From the NCBI GenBank assembly GCA_039621445.1, contig CP154957.1:20538607-20602606 (forward strand): DNA of 64,000 nucleotides. Reading direction: 5' to 3'. The DNA is from Euglena gracilis. Its lineage: Eukaryota > Euglenida > Euglenophyceae > Euglenales. The position numbers were made by a program, and so were the translations under genes. This document shows, in pieces, positions 52,040 through 61,255 of the stretch (its first letter is position 1; each line of letters opens with the position of its first letter). Below the pieces are notes generated by a model, which was given only the letters and a program-made list of their open reading frames with translations, made no database searches and was not told the origin of the DNA.

Positions 52040-52262
52040 CCAAAAATCAGAAAGGGGGTGCCCTCACCCCCCCCCCTATTTGGCTAATGGCCGGGCTTCT
52101 TCGGACCTCCCAATTAGCCAATTAGGGGGGGGGACAATTAGGGGGGGTTACCCCGGCCAATGGCCAATAAGCCTGACCCCGCCCAATTGGCTAATGGACC
52201 GTCCAATGGGACCCCCAATATGCCAATTAGGGGGGGGGGGCAAATAGGGGGAAGTGAGGGTA
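52040..52262. mobile_element. CCCTCACCCCCC/CCAATTAGG MITE
   Basis: Ends CCCTCACCCCCCCCCCTATT / AATAGGGGGAAGTGAGGG are inverted. The interior repeats GCCAATTAGGGGGG and GGCTAATGG words. It is non-coding. Confidence 0.55.
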
Positions 52263-52396
52263 TGTAGTATGCATGGAGCTACCACCTCGGTCATCGTGGA
52301 CACCTCGGGCTCCGCACTTTGCCCTTGTGAGGCCATGCCTTGCTCGCCAGCGGTGTTGTGTGATTGTTCGTTGTGCTGGGTTAGGAGCATACTTGG

Positions 52397-52815
52397 CATT
52401 TTTTTTGTTTTTTTTTAAAAAAAACAAAACAACGTGTTTTTTTTTAAAAAAAAAAACGCCAAGAAAAACATCAAAAAAAAGCAAAAGGAAAATTTCATTG
52501 AAAAAACTCGTTATGAAACACCCAAACCATACTTCGAATCCTACTAAGTTCAAAAATTGCCAAAAAAATGGTCAAAAACATTCAAAAAAATGCAAAAAAA
52601 ATGCAACTTTAGGACTTTTTTCATTTTTTGTTTAAGGAAATATTTGGCAGAAATGCCCCAAAACTTGCCAAAAATGATTGAAAATATGCATTCAAAAAAT
52701 TTTCCGAGCAAAACCTTGTTGGCGTTTTTTTTGTTTTTTCTAAAAAAACATTGTTAGAATTAAAAAAAAAACAAAAAAAACAAAGTCCAAAAAAAACAGG
52801 TTGCCAACTATGGTT
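52397..52815. mobile_element. CATAGCTGGC-type element, diverged copy
   Basis: Poly-T/poly-A palindromes (GTTTTTTTTTAAAAAAAAC) near both ends and a terminal TTGCCAACTATGG relate it to the elements at 48.62 and 61.86 kb. The centre is A-rich without a gene. Confidence 0.45.
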
Positions 52816-53114
52816 AGGAGGTCCCGCTTAGTGCCTTTTTTCGCCGGAGTTGGCTGATTCCTAATTTGCCCTTCGACACCCGGAAGAAAGGAACTTCAAA
52901 TACCACATCAATTGAGAAAAGAAGAAGACAATCAATCCAGTCAAATTATCCAGAAAGTCACGCTCGTGCAGAACTTCAAATCAAAAGCTGTTGAAATTTT
53001 CGAAAGAATTCCATGCAAGATGCAACTTCAAAGAAGCACAGCGCTGGAGAACTTCAAGAGGGAGCAGTAGCAGCAGCTTGACAACCTGACGACGCGGGTC
53101 AACTGTGGCGAACC

Positions 53115-53605
53115 GTGGCTGCCCCTTCCCCAAAAGAAATTTCCCCCACAGAAATTTCCAGAACCCAAACCCCCCAAAGTGATGGCCACGGACCCTGGCA
53201 GACAGTGGTCAGAAGACCCCGAAAGAGGCAACAACCAGCAAGCCAGTACGGTCAGGGCCAGGGCCACTTGGGCCAACACTTGTTCAAGCTGGGCCAGGGG
53301 CCACAACAGCAAGCTGGGCCATGGCGGCCACAACAGCAATGGCCATGGCGGCCGATGGAACAAAGGCCAGGGTGGCCAACAATACCAAGGCCAGGGTGGC
53401 CGATTCCACAAACAGATGCCCAGTGGCAGGGGCAGGAAAGGTCCACAACACCCCCCCAATCATTTCTTCATCACATGGCGCCCAAGATCAAAGACAAGTC
53501 AATGGGGACTGTCAAAATTTCAAGAGGGCCAGTGGAGCCAACATCTACTACAAAAAAGAGGTCTCGGACGCCGGGCTTTGGACAGAACCGGCGTCCGAGA
53601 CCTCT
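53115..53605 (+). CDS. Q/G/P-rich basic protein of element F, interrupted
   Basis: The frame reads GHGPWQTVVRRPRKRQQPAS, then glutamine/glycine/proline-rich repeats (GQGQGHLGQH, PQQQAGPWRPQQQWPWRPME), then VKISRGPVEPTSTTKKR. The WQTVxxRxRKR segment recalls basic motifs in gag-like ORF1 proteins of LINE-type elements, which is only suggestive. After the family E insertion the frame seems to resume at ~60058 (KRGPLGPS ... SRPLGPSIIRR ... FNVRWQPQDDAPK) up to the right arm. No enzyme domain is visible. Confidence 0.4.
53565..53605. repeat. GTCTCGGACGCCGG hairpin at family E left border
   Basis: Arms GTCTCGGACGCCGG / CCGGCGTCCGAGAC surround GCTTTGGACAGAA. This GACGCCGG(N13)CCGGCGTC cassette recurs at 59.93-60.05, 61.57-61.67, 62.22 and, altered, 62.70-62.81 kb, and is diagnostic of family E ends. 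Confidence 0.85.
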
Positions 53606-53726
53606 TGTTTAAGCCGGCGTTTTAGAGACGCCGGGCTCAGGACAGAACCGGCGTCCACCCCCTTTGGGACAGGTACGACTCAGTAACCCACGTATTTGTG
53701 TTCCCCTTTAGGCTTTCTTTAGCACA

Positions 53727-54718
53727 ATGATGACCGGTTCCCTCGCCGTTGTAGTCCGCAACGCTCTGCCCGCCAGCCCAACCAGTGCCCAATTTTTGGC
53801 AGGGTTGGGGACCGCCTTGCAGCCTGAAGGTGATGCGCCCGACACCGCCCTGTTTGGGGACACTTTTGCCAAAAAACCGAGGGCCAGGGGTGGTCAGGAA
53901 AAGGCTGCACAGGGTAGTTTGGGCCCTTTGCAGGATTTTCAAAAAACTCTGGACCAGAAAAATTGCGTCATCGAGAAATTGGATGACTGGTTTGCGGCCT
54001 TCGCAAAATTCACGGTGGATGTGGAGTATCTTTTTGATACTCCACAAGAAAAAACGGACGCTTTGTCCCAGCGGCAACAACTTTGTGCCGAGGCCGGGGT
54101 TTCAATGCGGAGTTGGGCGCCGTCAACGCTGAAAACGAATTTAAATGCTGCGGCAGCGTATTACAAGAAAGCCGGAGGCATCGGAACGGTCGTTCCAGGG
54201 GAAGCAAGTTTGTTCCCCAAATTCAACGAATTTTGGAGTGATGCCAACCGTCGGGAACGCCAAGTGGCGGCCCAGCGGAAGGAAATTGCCGTGCTTTCTG
54301 AGGCTGAGCTGGAAAAACTGGTGGACAGCACAAATTGGCGGTCTTTTTTGGAAGCACAGCGGACAAATCTCCTCATCCTGGCTTATCAGCTGGGCTCCAG
54401 GCCAGAAAGTTTACAATAACTTTGTGTTGGAAATTTCCATCCCACACAGACGCCCGATGGCTTGGAACTTTTGGTCAAGTTCGGCTGCATGAAAAACCTG
54501 CAGCCGAAGCCGGGCAACGTGGGGAAGCCACCGCATGAGCAACTTCTCCTCCCGAACCCAAACCAGAAGTTGTGTGCGGTGGAAGCCTGGAAGCGCCAGC
54601 TGAAAATGTTGCCACGGGGGGAGGCTTCCCCTCGGGAAGCCCCATTTTGGTTGTCCGCTAGGGTGGGTGGCAAGCCTGGGGAGGGGGCAAAGCCAGCCAC
54701 CTACTCGACTTTCTATAC
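53727..54718 (+). pseudogene. Family E tyrosine recombinase, N-terminal two-thirds
   Basis: It starts MMTGSLAVVVRNALPASPTS. The core-binding helices include DWFAAFAKFTVDVEYLFDTP and SWAPSTLKTNLNAAAAYYKK. Box I reads RTNLLILAYQLGSRPESLQ, with the catalytic arginine in GSR. An in-frame TAA at 54417 follows at once. The frame then continues (CVGNFHPTQTPDGLELLVKF, ... NQKLCAVEAWKRQLKMLP, ... APFWLSARVGG) to ~54715, where a palindrome is inserted. The TAA is either a knockout mutation or lies in a short intron I could not place in frame. The C-terminal third is at 58797. Confidence 0.72.
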
Positions 54719-54831
54719 ACAAATTGTGGCTGAGCCCAGATTTCAGCCTGAAAACGTGTTCAGCCAGGGGCCCCCGAAGGGGGCCCCTGAACACGTTTTC
54801 AGGCTGAAATCTGGGCTCAGCCACAATTTGT
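54719..54831. repeat. 113-bp palindrome splitting the family E recombinase gene
   Basis: Arms ACAAATTGTGGCTGAGCCCA / TGGGCTCAGCCACAATTTGT; the centre has a 3-base asymmetry (CCAGGGGCCCCCGAAGGGGG). It is immediately followed by the family B terminal repeat (TTAAAACCGTTAACC). Confidence 0.92.
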
Positions 54832-56164
54832 TTAAAACCGTTAACCGTTCACGGGCTTCCCCACGTGAGGAAACGGGGTGCGTTCACGGGTGCGCACTAC
54901 GGCACCCGTGAACGGACCCCGTTTTCACATATGCGCACCCGTGGTCGGTTCACGGGTGCACGCACGGCAGCCGTGGACGGAATTTTGCCTTTAAAAAAGG
55001 GAAAATATTTATGCAGTAGGGAAGAGGATTTGAAACAAATGGCGAACCTGGTGAACTTGAGGGGTGGGGGCAGGAATGCAAGAGGTGGCATAGGGAACTG
55101 ACACGCGACAAACTAAATTTCGGTGCGAGGCACATGCTCGCGATGCCCGTCCATAATTTGCGGCTTGAAACTTTCGACCACCAACCGACGAAGAACCTCC
55201 CCTCGGTATCCGGTGGTGTACCCCAACAAAAGTACATTCCTCCTTTGGACCCAAAATGGTGTGTTCCCTTCGGCAGCCTTCAAAACTGTGAGCAACTCGT
55301 CCGCCTGCAAAACTGTGTTTGTCAACCCACCCTTGGCCTCCATTGCCTTTTTGGCCCTTTCGTGCGTGACGAGTGGCTTCATTAACGCATTGAACTGCGG
55401 GAACTGGGACACAGACGATGGTACAATGATGGCATAAACGGGAGCCAATGCCTTGTAAATGTTGCTTACAGCATTTACATAGGTCCGAAAACTGGACACT
55501 GGCATGGAGCGCAGGCGCCCATCTTTTCCTGCCTTCTCCTGCCTTGTCTGGACCCAGGCATCGGCTTCCTGCTGCGTCTTGAAAAGTTCACGAGCATCAA
55601 CGCACCATCTGGCCCATCCCACCAAAACTTCGTCCAAAGAGCCAAAAACAATGCCATGCCGGTTGCAAACATCCATATACTCCAAAAAACACTTTACTGC
55701 GGCATGGTTCTTGGGGCCCAAGTCACAATTTTGACCACCGGTGGGGAGACTGCCTAAAAGGGCATACACTGCAGCAGCTCCTAGGGAGCTGGCACCACGT
55801 AAAACAGCCAGAAATTCATCTACGTTGGGGGGGCGGGGCATCTGTGCTTCCATCATGTTGGCAAAACGCTTCATCGGACTGTGGGGAAAAGCAGCAGACA
55901 GACAGAAACACAAATGTTAAAAACCCCAAAAAATTCAAATTTCCGATCACGGGTAACACCTTGCGCAACCGTGGTCGGTTCACGGGTGCACGCACGGCAG
56001 CCGTGGACGGAAATTCCGTTCACGGGTGCGCACTACGGCACCCGTGAACGGCCAAAGTTTACCCGTGAACGCCAAAAACGAGATTTTTGACCCCCTAGGC
56101 ATCTCGTTAGGAAGCGCTTGCCTACTGCGAGGAAGCCCGTGAACTTGGTTAACGGTTTTAAGAC
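54832..56164 (-). mobile_element. Family B element copy 1 (1.33 kb, both ends present)
   Basis: Terminal inverted repeats are AAAACCGTTAACCgTTCACGG and, mirrored, GTGAACTTGGTTAACGGTTTT (~27 bp). A longer block (GTGGTCGGTTCACGGGTGCA through CAGCCGTGGACGGAA) occurs at 54.94-54.98 and again at 55.97-56.01 kb in the same orientation, along with palindromic TTCACGGGTGCGCACTACGG. The single gene is on the minus strand. Palindromes flank the element on both sides. Confidence 0.82.
55113..55913 (-). pseudogene. Family B tyrosine recombinase, C-terminally truncated
   Basis: The likely start is MKRFANMMEAQMPRPPNVDE (55871). The core-binding domain contains VDARELFKTQQEADAWVQTR and MPVSSFRTYVNAVSNIYKAL. 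The catalytic domain starts FPQFNALMKPLVTHERAKKA and reaches box I, WVQRRNVLLLGYTTGYRGEV. It then ends at FKPQIMDGHREHVPRTEI, so the lysine, box II arginine and nucleophilic tyrosine are missing. An unnoticed intron or the deletion that shaped this 1.3-kb copy may explain the loss. No PHD finger is present. Confidence 0.75.
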
Positions 56165-56261
56165 AAAAGCGGGGTCCGATCACGATTCCCGGTGGAGAAA
56201 CGGGGGGCGCCTACGGCGCCCCCCGTTTCTCCACCGGGAATCGTGATCGGACCCCGCTTTT
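56165..56261. repeat. 97-bp palindrome between family B and family A elements
   Basis: Arms AAAAGCGGGGTCCGATCACG / CGTGATCGGACCCCGCTTTT, apex GGGGGGCGCCTACGGCGCCC. Same plan as 42047-42143. It touches the end of family B on its left and the end of family A on its right. Confidence 0.93.
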
Positions 56262-56267
56262 TCTTAT

Positions 56268-58796
56268 AAAAAACGTTTTCAGAGCCCGCCAAATGCCTGC
56301 CCTGAAATTCGTGGTCATGATTCACGCAAGGGGTCAAAAACGGCAATTTGTGAAATTTGGACCCAAAAAACGGCGCCCTCACTGAAAACGTGCCTGAACC
56401 CGGATGCCCTCACTGAAAACGTGTCATTGACCCGAATGCCCTCACTGAAAACGTGCCTGAACCCGGATGCCTTCACTGAAAACGTGTCATTGACCCGAAT
56501 GCCCTCACTGAAAACGTGTCACCCCCCCCCCTTTTTTTCTTTTTTTTCTTTTTTTCCGCAGCCCTGCCAATATGGCCAAACGCACGGCAAACTTTGTGAA
56601 TGGTCTTTTGCCACCTCCCCCTAGGACGGAACTGTTCCTGGCTGCTCTCGCGGTATACCAGCAAGATGCCAAGAAGCCGAAGGTTGACCCCCTTCATGGC
56701 ACCTTGCTGGCACAGGGCAACACAAAGAAAAAGTCCGGCTCCGTGGGTGCAGAGCTTGCTGCTGTTGCCAACTGTTTGGAGTTCGCCAAACTGTGTCAAC
56801 ATCGGCAAGCCTCTTATCCTGAGCTGGATGATTTCTTTGTTGCCTGGACGGGATGGGAGCTGGAACCCAGCCTGTTGTTCGATGAGGCGAGCGTCATCCA
56901 ACAATGTGTGGCTCAACGTGAGCAGCAGTCGGGAACTTTGTTCGTTTCAGGGATCAGGACATCCTGGTGGTGGGTTTCACCACTGGCCTCCGCAGCGAGG
57001 TGTTGAGTCGGCTGGAGATTGGTTCCTTCACAGAGGGGGTTACAGTGGATGGCAGAAAAATGTTGACTGCAACCATCGGAACCATGAAGAATCACCCAGC
57101 TGCTTTTGATCGGGTGGATGCGGCTCTGCTGCGGCAGGTGATCGTTGAGGGATCCGATCCTCTGTCGTGTCCGGTTGCAGCAATCAGCCGACAAAAGCAG
57201 CTGGTGGAAAAAGCTCCACCCGGGAAGGATGGCAATTGGTTATTTCGCTCCGCGAAATACACCATCAACACCTTGTTACCCCTGCAGACCACCCCGGAGA
57301 CGTACCGGGGTGTTGCTGCATGGGTAACAAGCAAGGTTGACCGGCGGTTGACATTCAAAGACGTGGCCAGAAGAGCCGCGATGACAAGGCTGGCCAACGC
57401 GCCAGACTTGTCATTGGATGATGTCGCGAAGTACTTCATGGTGCATCGCAACACCATCCAAATTTACCACCAAATGTCACGGAGTACCCCTGTCAAAGCC
57501 GCCACCATTCTTTCCCGGGGGACAAAGTCCGAACCAAAGGGTGAGGTTGCCGACAGTGCCGGTGGTGAGACCAAACACGAAGGGAAACCGTTGCGGCGTG
57601 TGCTTTTCTCTCGCACATCGGCTAAACGGCGGCGCACGACGTGTGTTATACGTTTCAATTTTCCGTTCTTATCCCTGTTAATGAACTCTCAGGGCGCCTT
57701 TGAAGCAGGACGCAAATGAGCAACTCTCAACTCCCGACGTGAAGAAAGAGGCTGAATCCATCGGGTACTAAACTCATGTTTTTTCACTGTTCCTCTGTCA
57801 TGCACCACAGACTGATGACCGAGGAGGAGTTCTTTGCACCGCATGTGCCCGAACACACGCCATTTACCAGGTATTTACAAAGAAAACCACTCAAATTTTA
57901 CGGTCACCACTTCCACAGTGAGCACATGATCGCCATCAACGTTGACGAAGACTACGTCGACCTCACCCAACCATCGGCCGCCTGCCCGCCGTCCGTCACC
58001 CTGAAAACCGAGGAGGACGACGACGGCGCAGCTACGGCGCGGAACGTTGCACGGTGGTCAACTTGGGCAAATTTTTGCGCCCCACCAAGTGACGAACACG
58101 CGGTCGAAAATCAGGACCTGACCAGTGTTCCGTCTGTCTTTCCCACCGCCGAGCAACGTTCCGCTCCTGCGGTCAGCTCTGTCTCCTCTGACCAACCCCC
58201 TGTGCCTCGTGCCGTGTCCCGACTGCCTATAAAACAGGAGAAATGTGGTTTTTGTGGTGTTGCCATTCCGAAAAATCCAAATTGTGTGGAGCTGAACAAA
58301 GTTGTCTGTGACGCCTGCGGTTTGCCATATCATTTTCATTGCCAAGATTTGCGGCGGCCACCAAAGTATGGCTCTTTTCTGTGCAAAGCCTGTCGTGTGC
58401 CGTGAGTTTCGCCCCTTCCCTGCCGTCCGTTCTGCCGTCGTCTGTTCTGCCAAGGCAAACTAGCCTTCTCGTTGTCATCCTTCGTGTTGTAGAGTGCCAC
58501 CCGAACCGCCTCACCTGTTGAGGACCACACGGCCTCTCAACCGCACACCGATTTTTCATGATTGCGATTTTCGTTTTTTGCGGGGGGTTGACACAGATGC
58601 CCTCACTGAAAACGTGCCTGAACCCGGATGCCTTCACTGAAAACGTGTCATTGACCCGAATGCCCTCACTGAAAACGTGCCTGAACCCGGATGCCTTCAC
58701 TGAAAACGTGTCATTGACACAAATGCCCTCATTGAAAACGTGTTCATGACCACGAATTTCAGGGCAGGCATTTGGCGGGCTGAACACGTTTTTAAG
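56268..58796 (+). mobile_element. Family A element copy 3 (2.5 kb, best preserved)
   Basis: Terminal inverted repeats of ~50 bp: AACGTTTTCAGAGCCCGCCA...CGTGGTCATGA at the left and TCATGACCACGAATTTCAGG...GAACACGTTTTT at the right. Just inside, five ~31-bp units (ATGCCCTCACTGAAAACGTG alternating CC/TC) occur at 56374-56523 and five more at ~58598-58745. Both arrays have the same orientation although the outer repeats are inverted. The element encodes a spliced recombinase-PHD gene. It is inserted in the family E recombinase gene, next to a palindrome on its 5' side only. Confidence 0.87.
56572..58405 (+). pseudogene. Family A tyrosine recombinase with C-terminal PHD finger
   Basis: Exon 1 starts MAKRTANFVNGLLPPPPRTE. 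Near 56950 about 100 residues, present in copy 1, are missing, with a frame change (LFVSG to RDQDILVVGFTTGLR), so this copy is dead. The catalytic part keeps box I TTGLRSEV, the hairpin lysine GTMKNH, a box II-like ARRAAMTRLANA, then FMVHRNTIQIYHQ with the presumed nucleophilic tyrosine. Predicted introns 57641-57692, 57765-57810 and 57871-57918 keep phase and join a charged linker (LKQDANEQLS ... DVKKEAES). The C-terminus is a C4HC3 PHD finger: CGFC, CDAC, HFHC, CKAC; stop at 58405. The His normally opening box II is not obvious. The PHD finger may read chromatin to target insertion (inference). Confidence 0.8.
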
Positions 58797-59695
58797 GGGG
58801 CAGCGGAGTGGGCTGCAAAGGTGTTGGACCGGCACGTCACCTTCAAGGACCTGGCGCGTCGCCCGTTTGTTACAAAGCTGGCAAACGCCATCGGTGCGCA
58901 CGATGCAGCCAAGGCGGTGGGCATTGTGCCCCGCACAGTGGATCGCTACCATCGTGCGGGGCGCGATGACCTGCTTCGCCGGGCCGCCCGCGTTGCCGTT
59001 CAGGTTGTTTTCTTTAAAAAAAACATCTTTTTCGCTGCAAAAATCTCCAGTCACCACTGAAGGTGCAGAAGACCGAACTGAAGATGGAGCTCAAGTCGGA
59101 GCCCGAACCTCTGCCAGACTCGGACTCCGATATTGAGGTTCCTCAATATCGTGCGTTCCCATTTTTCTCTCCACTGCCCCAGATTTTGCAAGACGGTCGT
59201 GACCCTCTGCCGAGCATTCCGCTGGCTGACACCGTCAGGCTATTGCCTGCAGAGCGGGTGTGGTACAACTGATTAATTCTTTTCCAAGTCCTCTCTTGTC
59301 AGCCACCCGTCGACCCCGACGACCTCACCATCGACGACCTGAGCCAGTACCGCCGGCAGATGTTCGCCCTCTCCCGGTCGGACTACATCCACGCCGCCTT
59401 CTGTGCCCCACCGGCGGCGGAGGGTGCGGCCGTCATCAGCGACCTCAGCAACACCCCCAACCCCTTCGCCCCTTTCCGTGCGCGGGTGGTGACCACGGAG
59501 GTAAAAGTGGAGGGTGACAGTTGCACTGTTTGTGGTTTCGCTATGAAAACTCGTGGGGACAAACGCCCAGTGATGTGTGATGTGTGTCATGAGTACCGCC
59601 ACCTGTCGTGTGCTGGCCTTGCGATGCCCCCCCGGTATGGCTCTTGGTGTTGCTCTCGTTGCGAGGGTGCACCCCGTTCTGTTTCCCCATCGTAA
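58797..59695 (+). pseudogene. Family E tyrosine recombinase C-terminus with PHD finger
   Basis: The frame enters as GAAEWAAKVLDRHVTFKDLA, and box II reads LARRPFVTKLANAIG, then VGIVPRTVDRYHRAG with the presumed tyrosine. Phase-0 introns at 59004-59050 (47 bp) and 59258-59302 (45 bp) join an acidic linker (LKMELKSEPEPLPDSDSDIE) and a spacer (PPVDPDDLTIDDLSQYRRQM). The C4HC3 PHD finger is CTVC, CDVC, HLSC, CSRC; stop at 59695. The His before the tyrosine in family A (VHRNT) is proline here (VPRT). This is the continuation of the gene broken at 54718. Confidence 0.78.
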
Positions 59696-59929
59696 TGTGT
59701 TCGCTTACCGGCAATACGTTTTGCCCCGTAATCGCTACGGCTGTGGCTACTTGTATGCCTAGCAATACCCTCCCCCTTTCCCTGCAACCTTCACAACCAC
59801 TCACCATCCGCCGCCACCGATCAATCATATTGTGGCGCGCTGCATTTCTGTGTCCCATCCCTCTGCAGACAAGGATATTTTTGGTTCTGCGGTCGCAGTC
59901 GTCCTTTTTTTGGTAGAAAAAAATCATCA

Positions 59930-60060
59930 CATCCGGACGCCGGGCTTTGGACAGAACCGGCGTTCCTAACGCCGGGCTTTAGGACAGAACCGGCGTCCGA
60001 AAGCCCATGGGGGGGGACGCCGGTTCTGTCCTGAGCCCGGCGTCTCAAACGCCGGCTTAA
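59930..60060. repeat. Family E right terminal cassette
   Basis: Three GACGCCGG...CCGGCGT hairpins in a row (CGGACGCCGGGCTTTGGACA, ACGCCGGGCTTTAGGACAGA and the inverted GACGCCGGTTCTGTCCTGAG) end in CAAACGCCGGCTTAA. Internal expansion of the terminal repeat may represent multimerised recombinase sites. Confidence 0.8.
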
Positions 60061-60479
60061 GAGGGCCACTGGGGCCATCATCATTCTTATCAACAACAAC
60101 AACAACAACAATTTCAAGGCCACTGGGGCCATCAATTATCAGAAGGGGAAGAACCCCAGAAGCTAAAAGGCTGCCCCCAGCAGGGGGTTTCAATGTACGG
60201 TGGCAGCCCCAGGACGATGCCCCCAAAGGGGCAGTGGAGGACAAGGGGGCAACCCCCCCTCAACTTTCTTTATCAATGCCCATGGAAGGGGCAAACCAAA
60301 TCAAAGGGGAGACCCAAAAAGGGGCCCCTGTGGTATGTCAATCGACAACACCAATGACAAAGTGGAGGATCAGAGAGCCTGTGAGCAGAGCATGCACCCC
60401 CCCCCAGCCACCTTCAGAGAATGCTCAATCCCCAGGGGTGCAATGTCCAACACCCCCCACCCAGCACCCAGAAAATCAT
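60061..60479 (+). CDS. Second half of element F's low-complexity protein
   Basis: The open frame continues the style of the left half: RGPLGPS, SRPLGPSIIRRGRTPEAKRL, FNVRWQPQDDAPKGAVEDKG, then proline/glutamine-rich sequence into the right arm. It contains a CAA/ACA triplet run (60.09-60.11 kb). No domain is recognised. Confidence 0.35.
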
Positions 60480-60677
60480 CTGTTGCTACTGCTCCCTCTT
60501 GAAGTTCTCCAGCGCTGTGCTTCTTTGAAGTTGCATCTTTCATGGAATTCTTTCGAAAATTTCAACAACTTTTGATTTGAAGTTCTGCACGAGCGTGACT
60601 TTCTGGATAATTTGACTGGATTGATTGTCTTCTTCTTTTCTCAATTGATGTGGTATTTGAAGTTCCTTTCTTCTTTC

Positions 60678-61109
60678 ATCTTTTTTTTCTTTCTTTTTCC
60701 CACGCCTCGTTCCAAATTTGCGCTGCTTCATTATTTGTGAAGCAGACATTGTTGCACACCAAAAAAAGATCGGGGTGAGAAAAAATACAACCGTCCAAAC
60801 CTTCAAAATTCAGTACCAAAAGAAGGTTGGGGACAATAGATTTGAGGACTGATACGATTATTAGCTGGGATAAAAAAAATAAGCCTTGTGTGGCTGTGCT
60901 CCTCCACCAAGTCCGTGTTCGCCGTCCACATTAACAAAAATCACTGAAAGTCATTACCTGAATGGCTTCAGTTTTTCACAAAAAAATTGTTGTGCAACAA
61001 AATTTTTCCCATTTTAGGCCATTTTAGGCCATTTTAGGGACCCCCACCTATAGGGGGTCAAAAAGTCATTTTAGGCCATTTCAGGCCATTTTAGGCCATT
61101 TTAGCCATA
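60678..61109. other. No gene; TTTTAGGCCAT repeats
   Basis: AT-rich spacer followed at 61.01-61.10 kb by six copies of CATTTTAGGC around a GACCCCCACCTATAGGGGGTC hairpin. Confidence 0.5.
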
Positions 61110-61255
61110 GGTGCCTGGAAGCAGCTCAACGACACCAGGGATTTTGACAGAGGAGGAACTTCTGTCCCTCCGAACGCATTTTGACGCAAACAACGTCCTG
61201 CAGATGCAGCAGTGGAATTTGCTGATTTTTGGATTCAGGACGGTTCTAACGATCG
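61110..61255 (+). pseudogene. Tyrosine recombinase remnant (family D?)
   Basis: A short frame GILTEEELLSLRTHFDANNV then MQQWNLLIFGFR aligns in spacing with the family E segment VLSEAELEKL ... RTNLLILAYQLGSR, placing GFR at catalytic box I. It runs straight into the family D subterminal repeat array, so family D probably derives from a recombinase element too. Confidence 0.4.

Larger units (their letters stand above)
53606..60060 (+). mobile_element. Family E element: tyrosine recombinase-PHD transposon carrying nested families B and A
   Basis: Terminal inverted repeats of ~47 bp (TTTAAGCCGGCGTTTTAGAG... at 53608; mirrored ...CTCAAACGCCGGCTTAA at 60060) include the GACGCCGG...CCGGCGTCC cassette. 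The recombinase gene starts at 53727, is broken at ~54718 by the insertions (palindrome, family B, palindrome, family A), and resumes at ~58797 exactly where the sequence left off. Without the insertions E would be ~2.4 kb, close to intact family A in size and gene order. Confidence 0.82.
52882..60677. mobile_element. Outer element F, bounded by ~195-bp inverted arms
   Basis: The left arm 52882-53077 and the right arm 60480-60677 are reverse complements with only small indels. Each contains several GAACTTCAA words. Between the arms, ignoring the family E insertion (53606-60060), remains ~1 kb encoding a low-complexity Q/P/G-rich protein. The ~195-bp arms and single ORF suggest a DNA transposon or an inverted duplication. 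Confidence 0.65.

Noticed and set aside
53727-54419. 230-codon frame as an independent short gene ending at TAA
   Set aside because: It is the N-terminal part of the family E recombinase; the same frame continues past the TAA with homologous catalytic-domain sequence.
56374-56523. CRISPR-like direct repeats (~31 bp)
   Set aside because: Units are contiguous without unique spacers, lie in transposon subtermini, and the window is eukaryotic.
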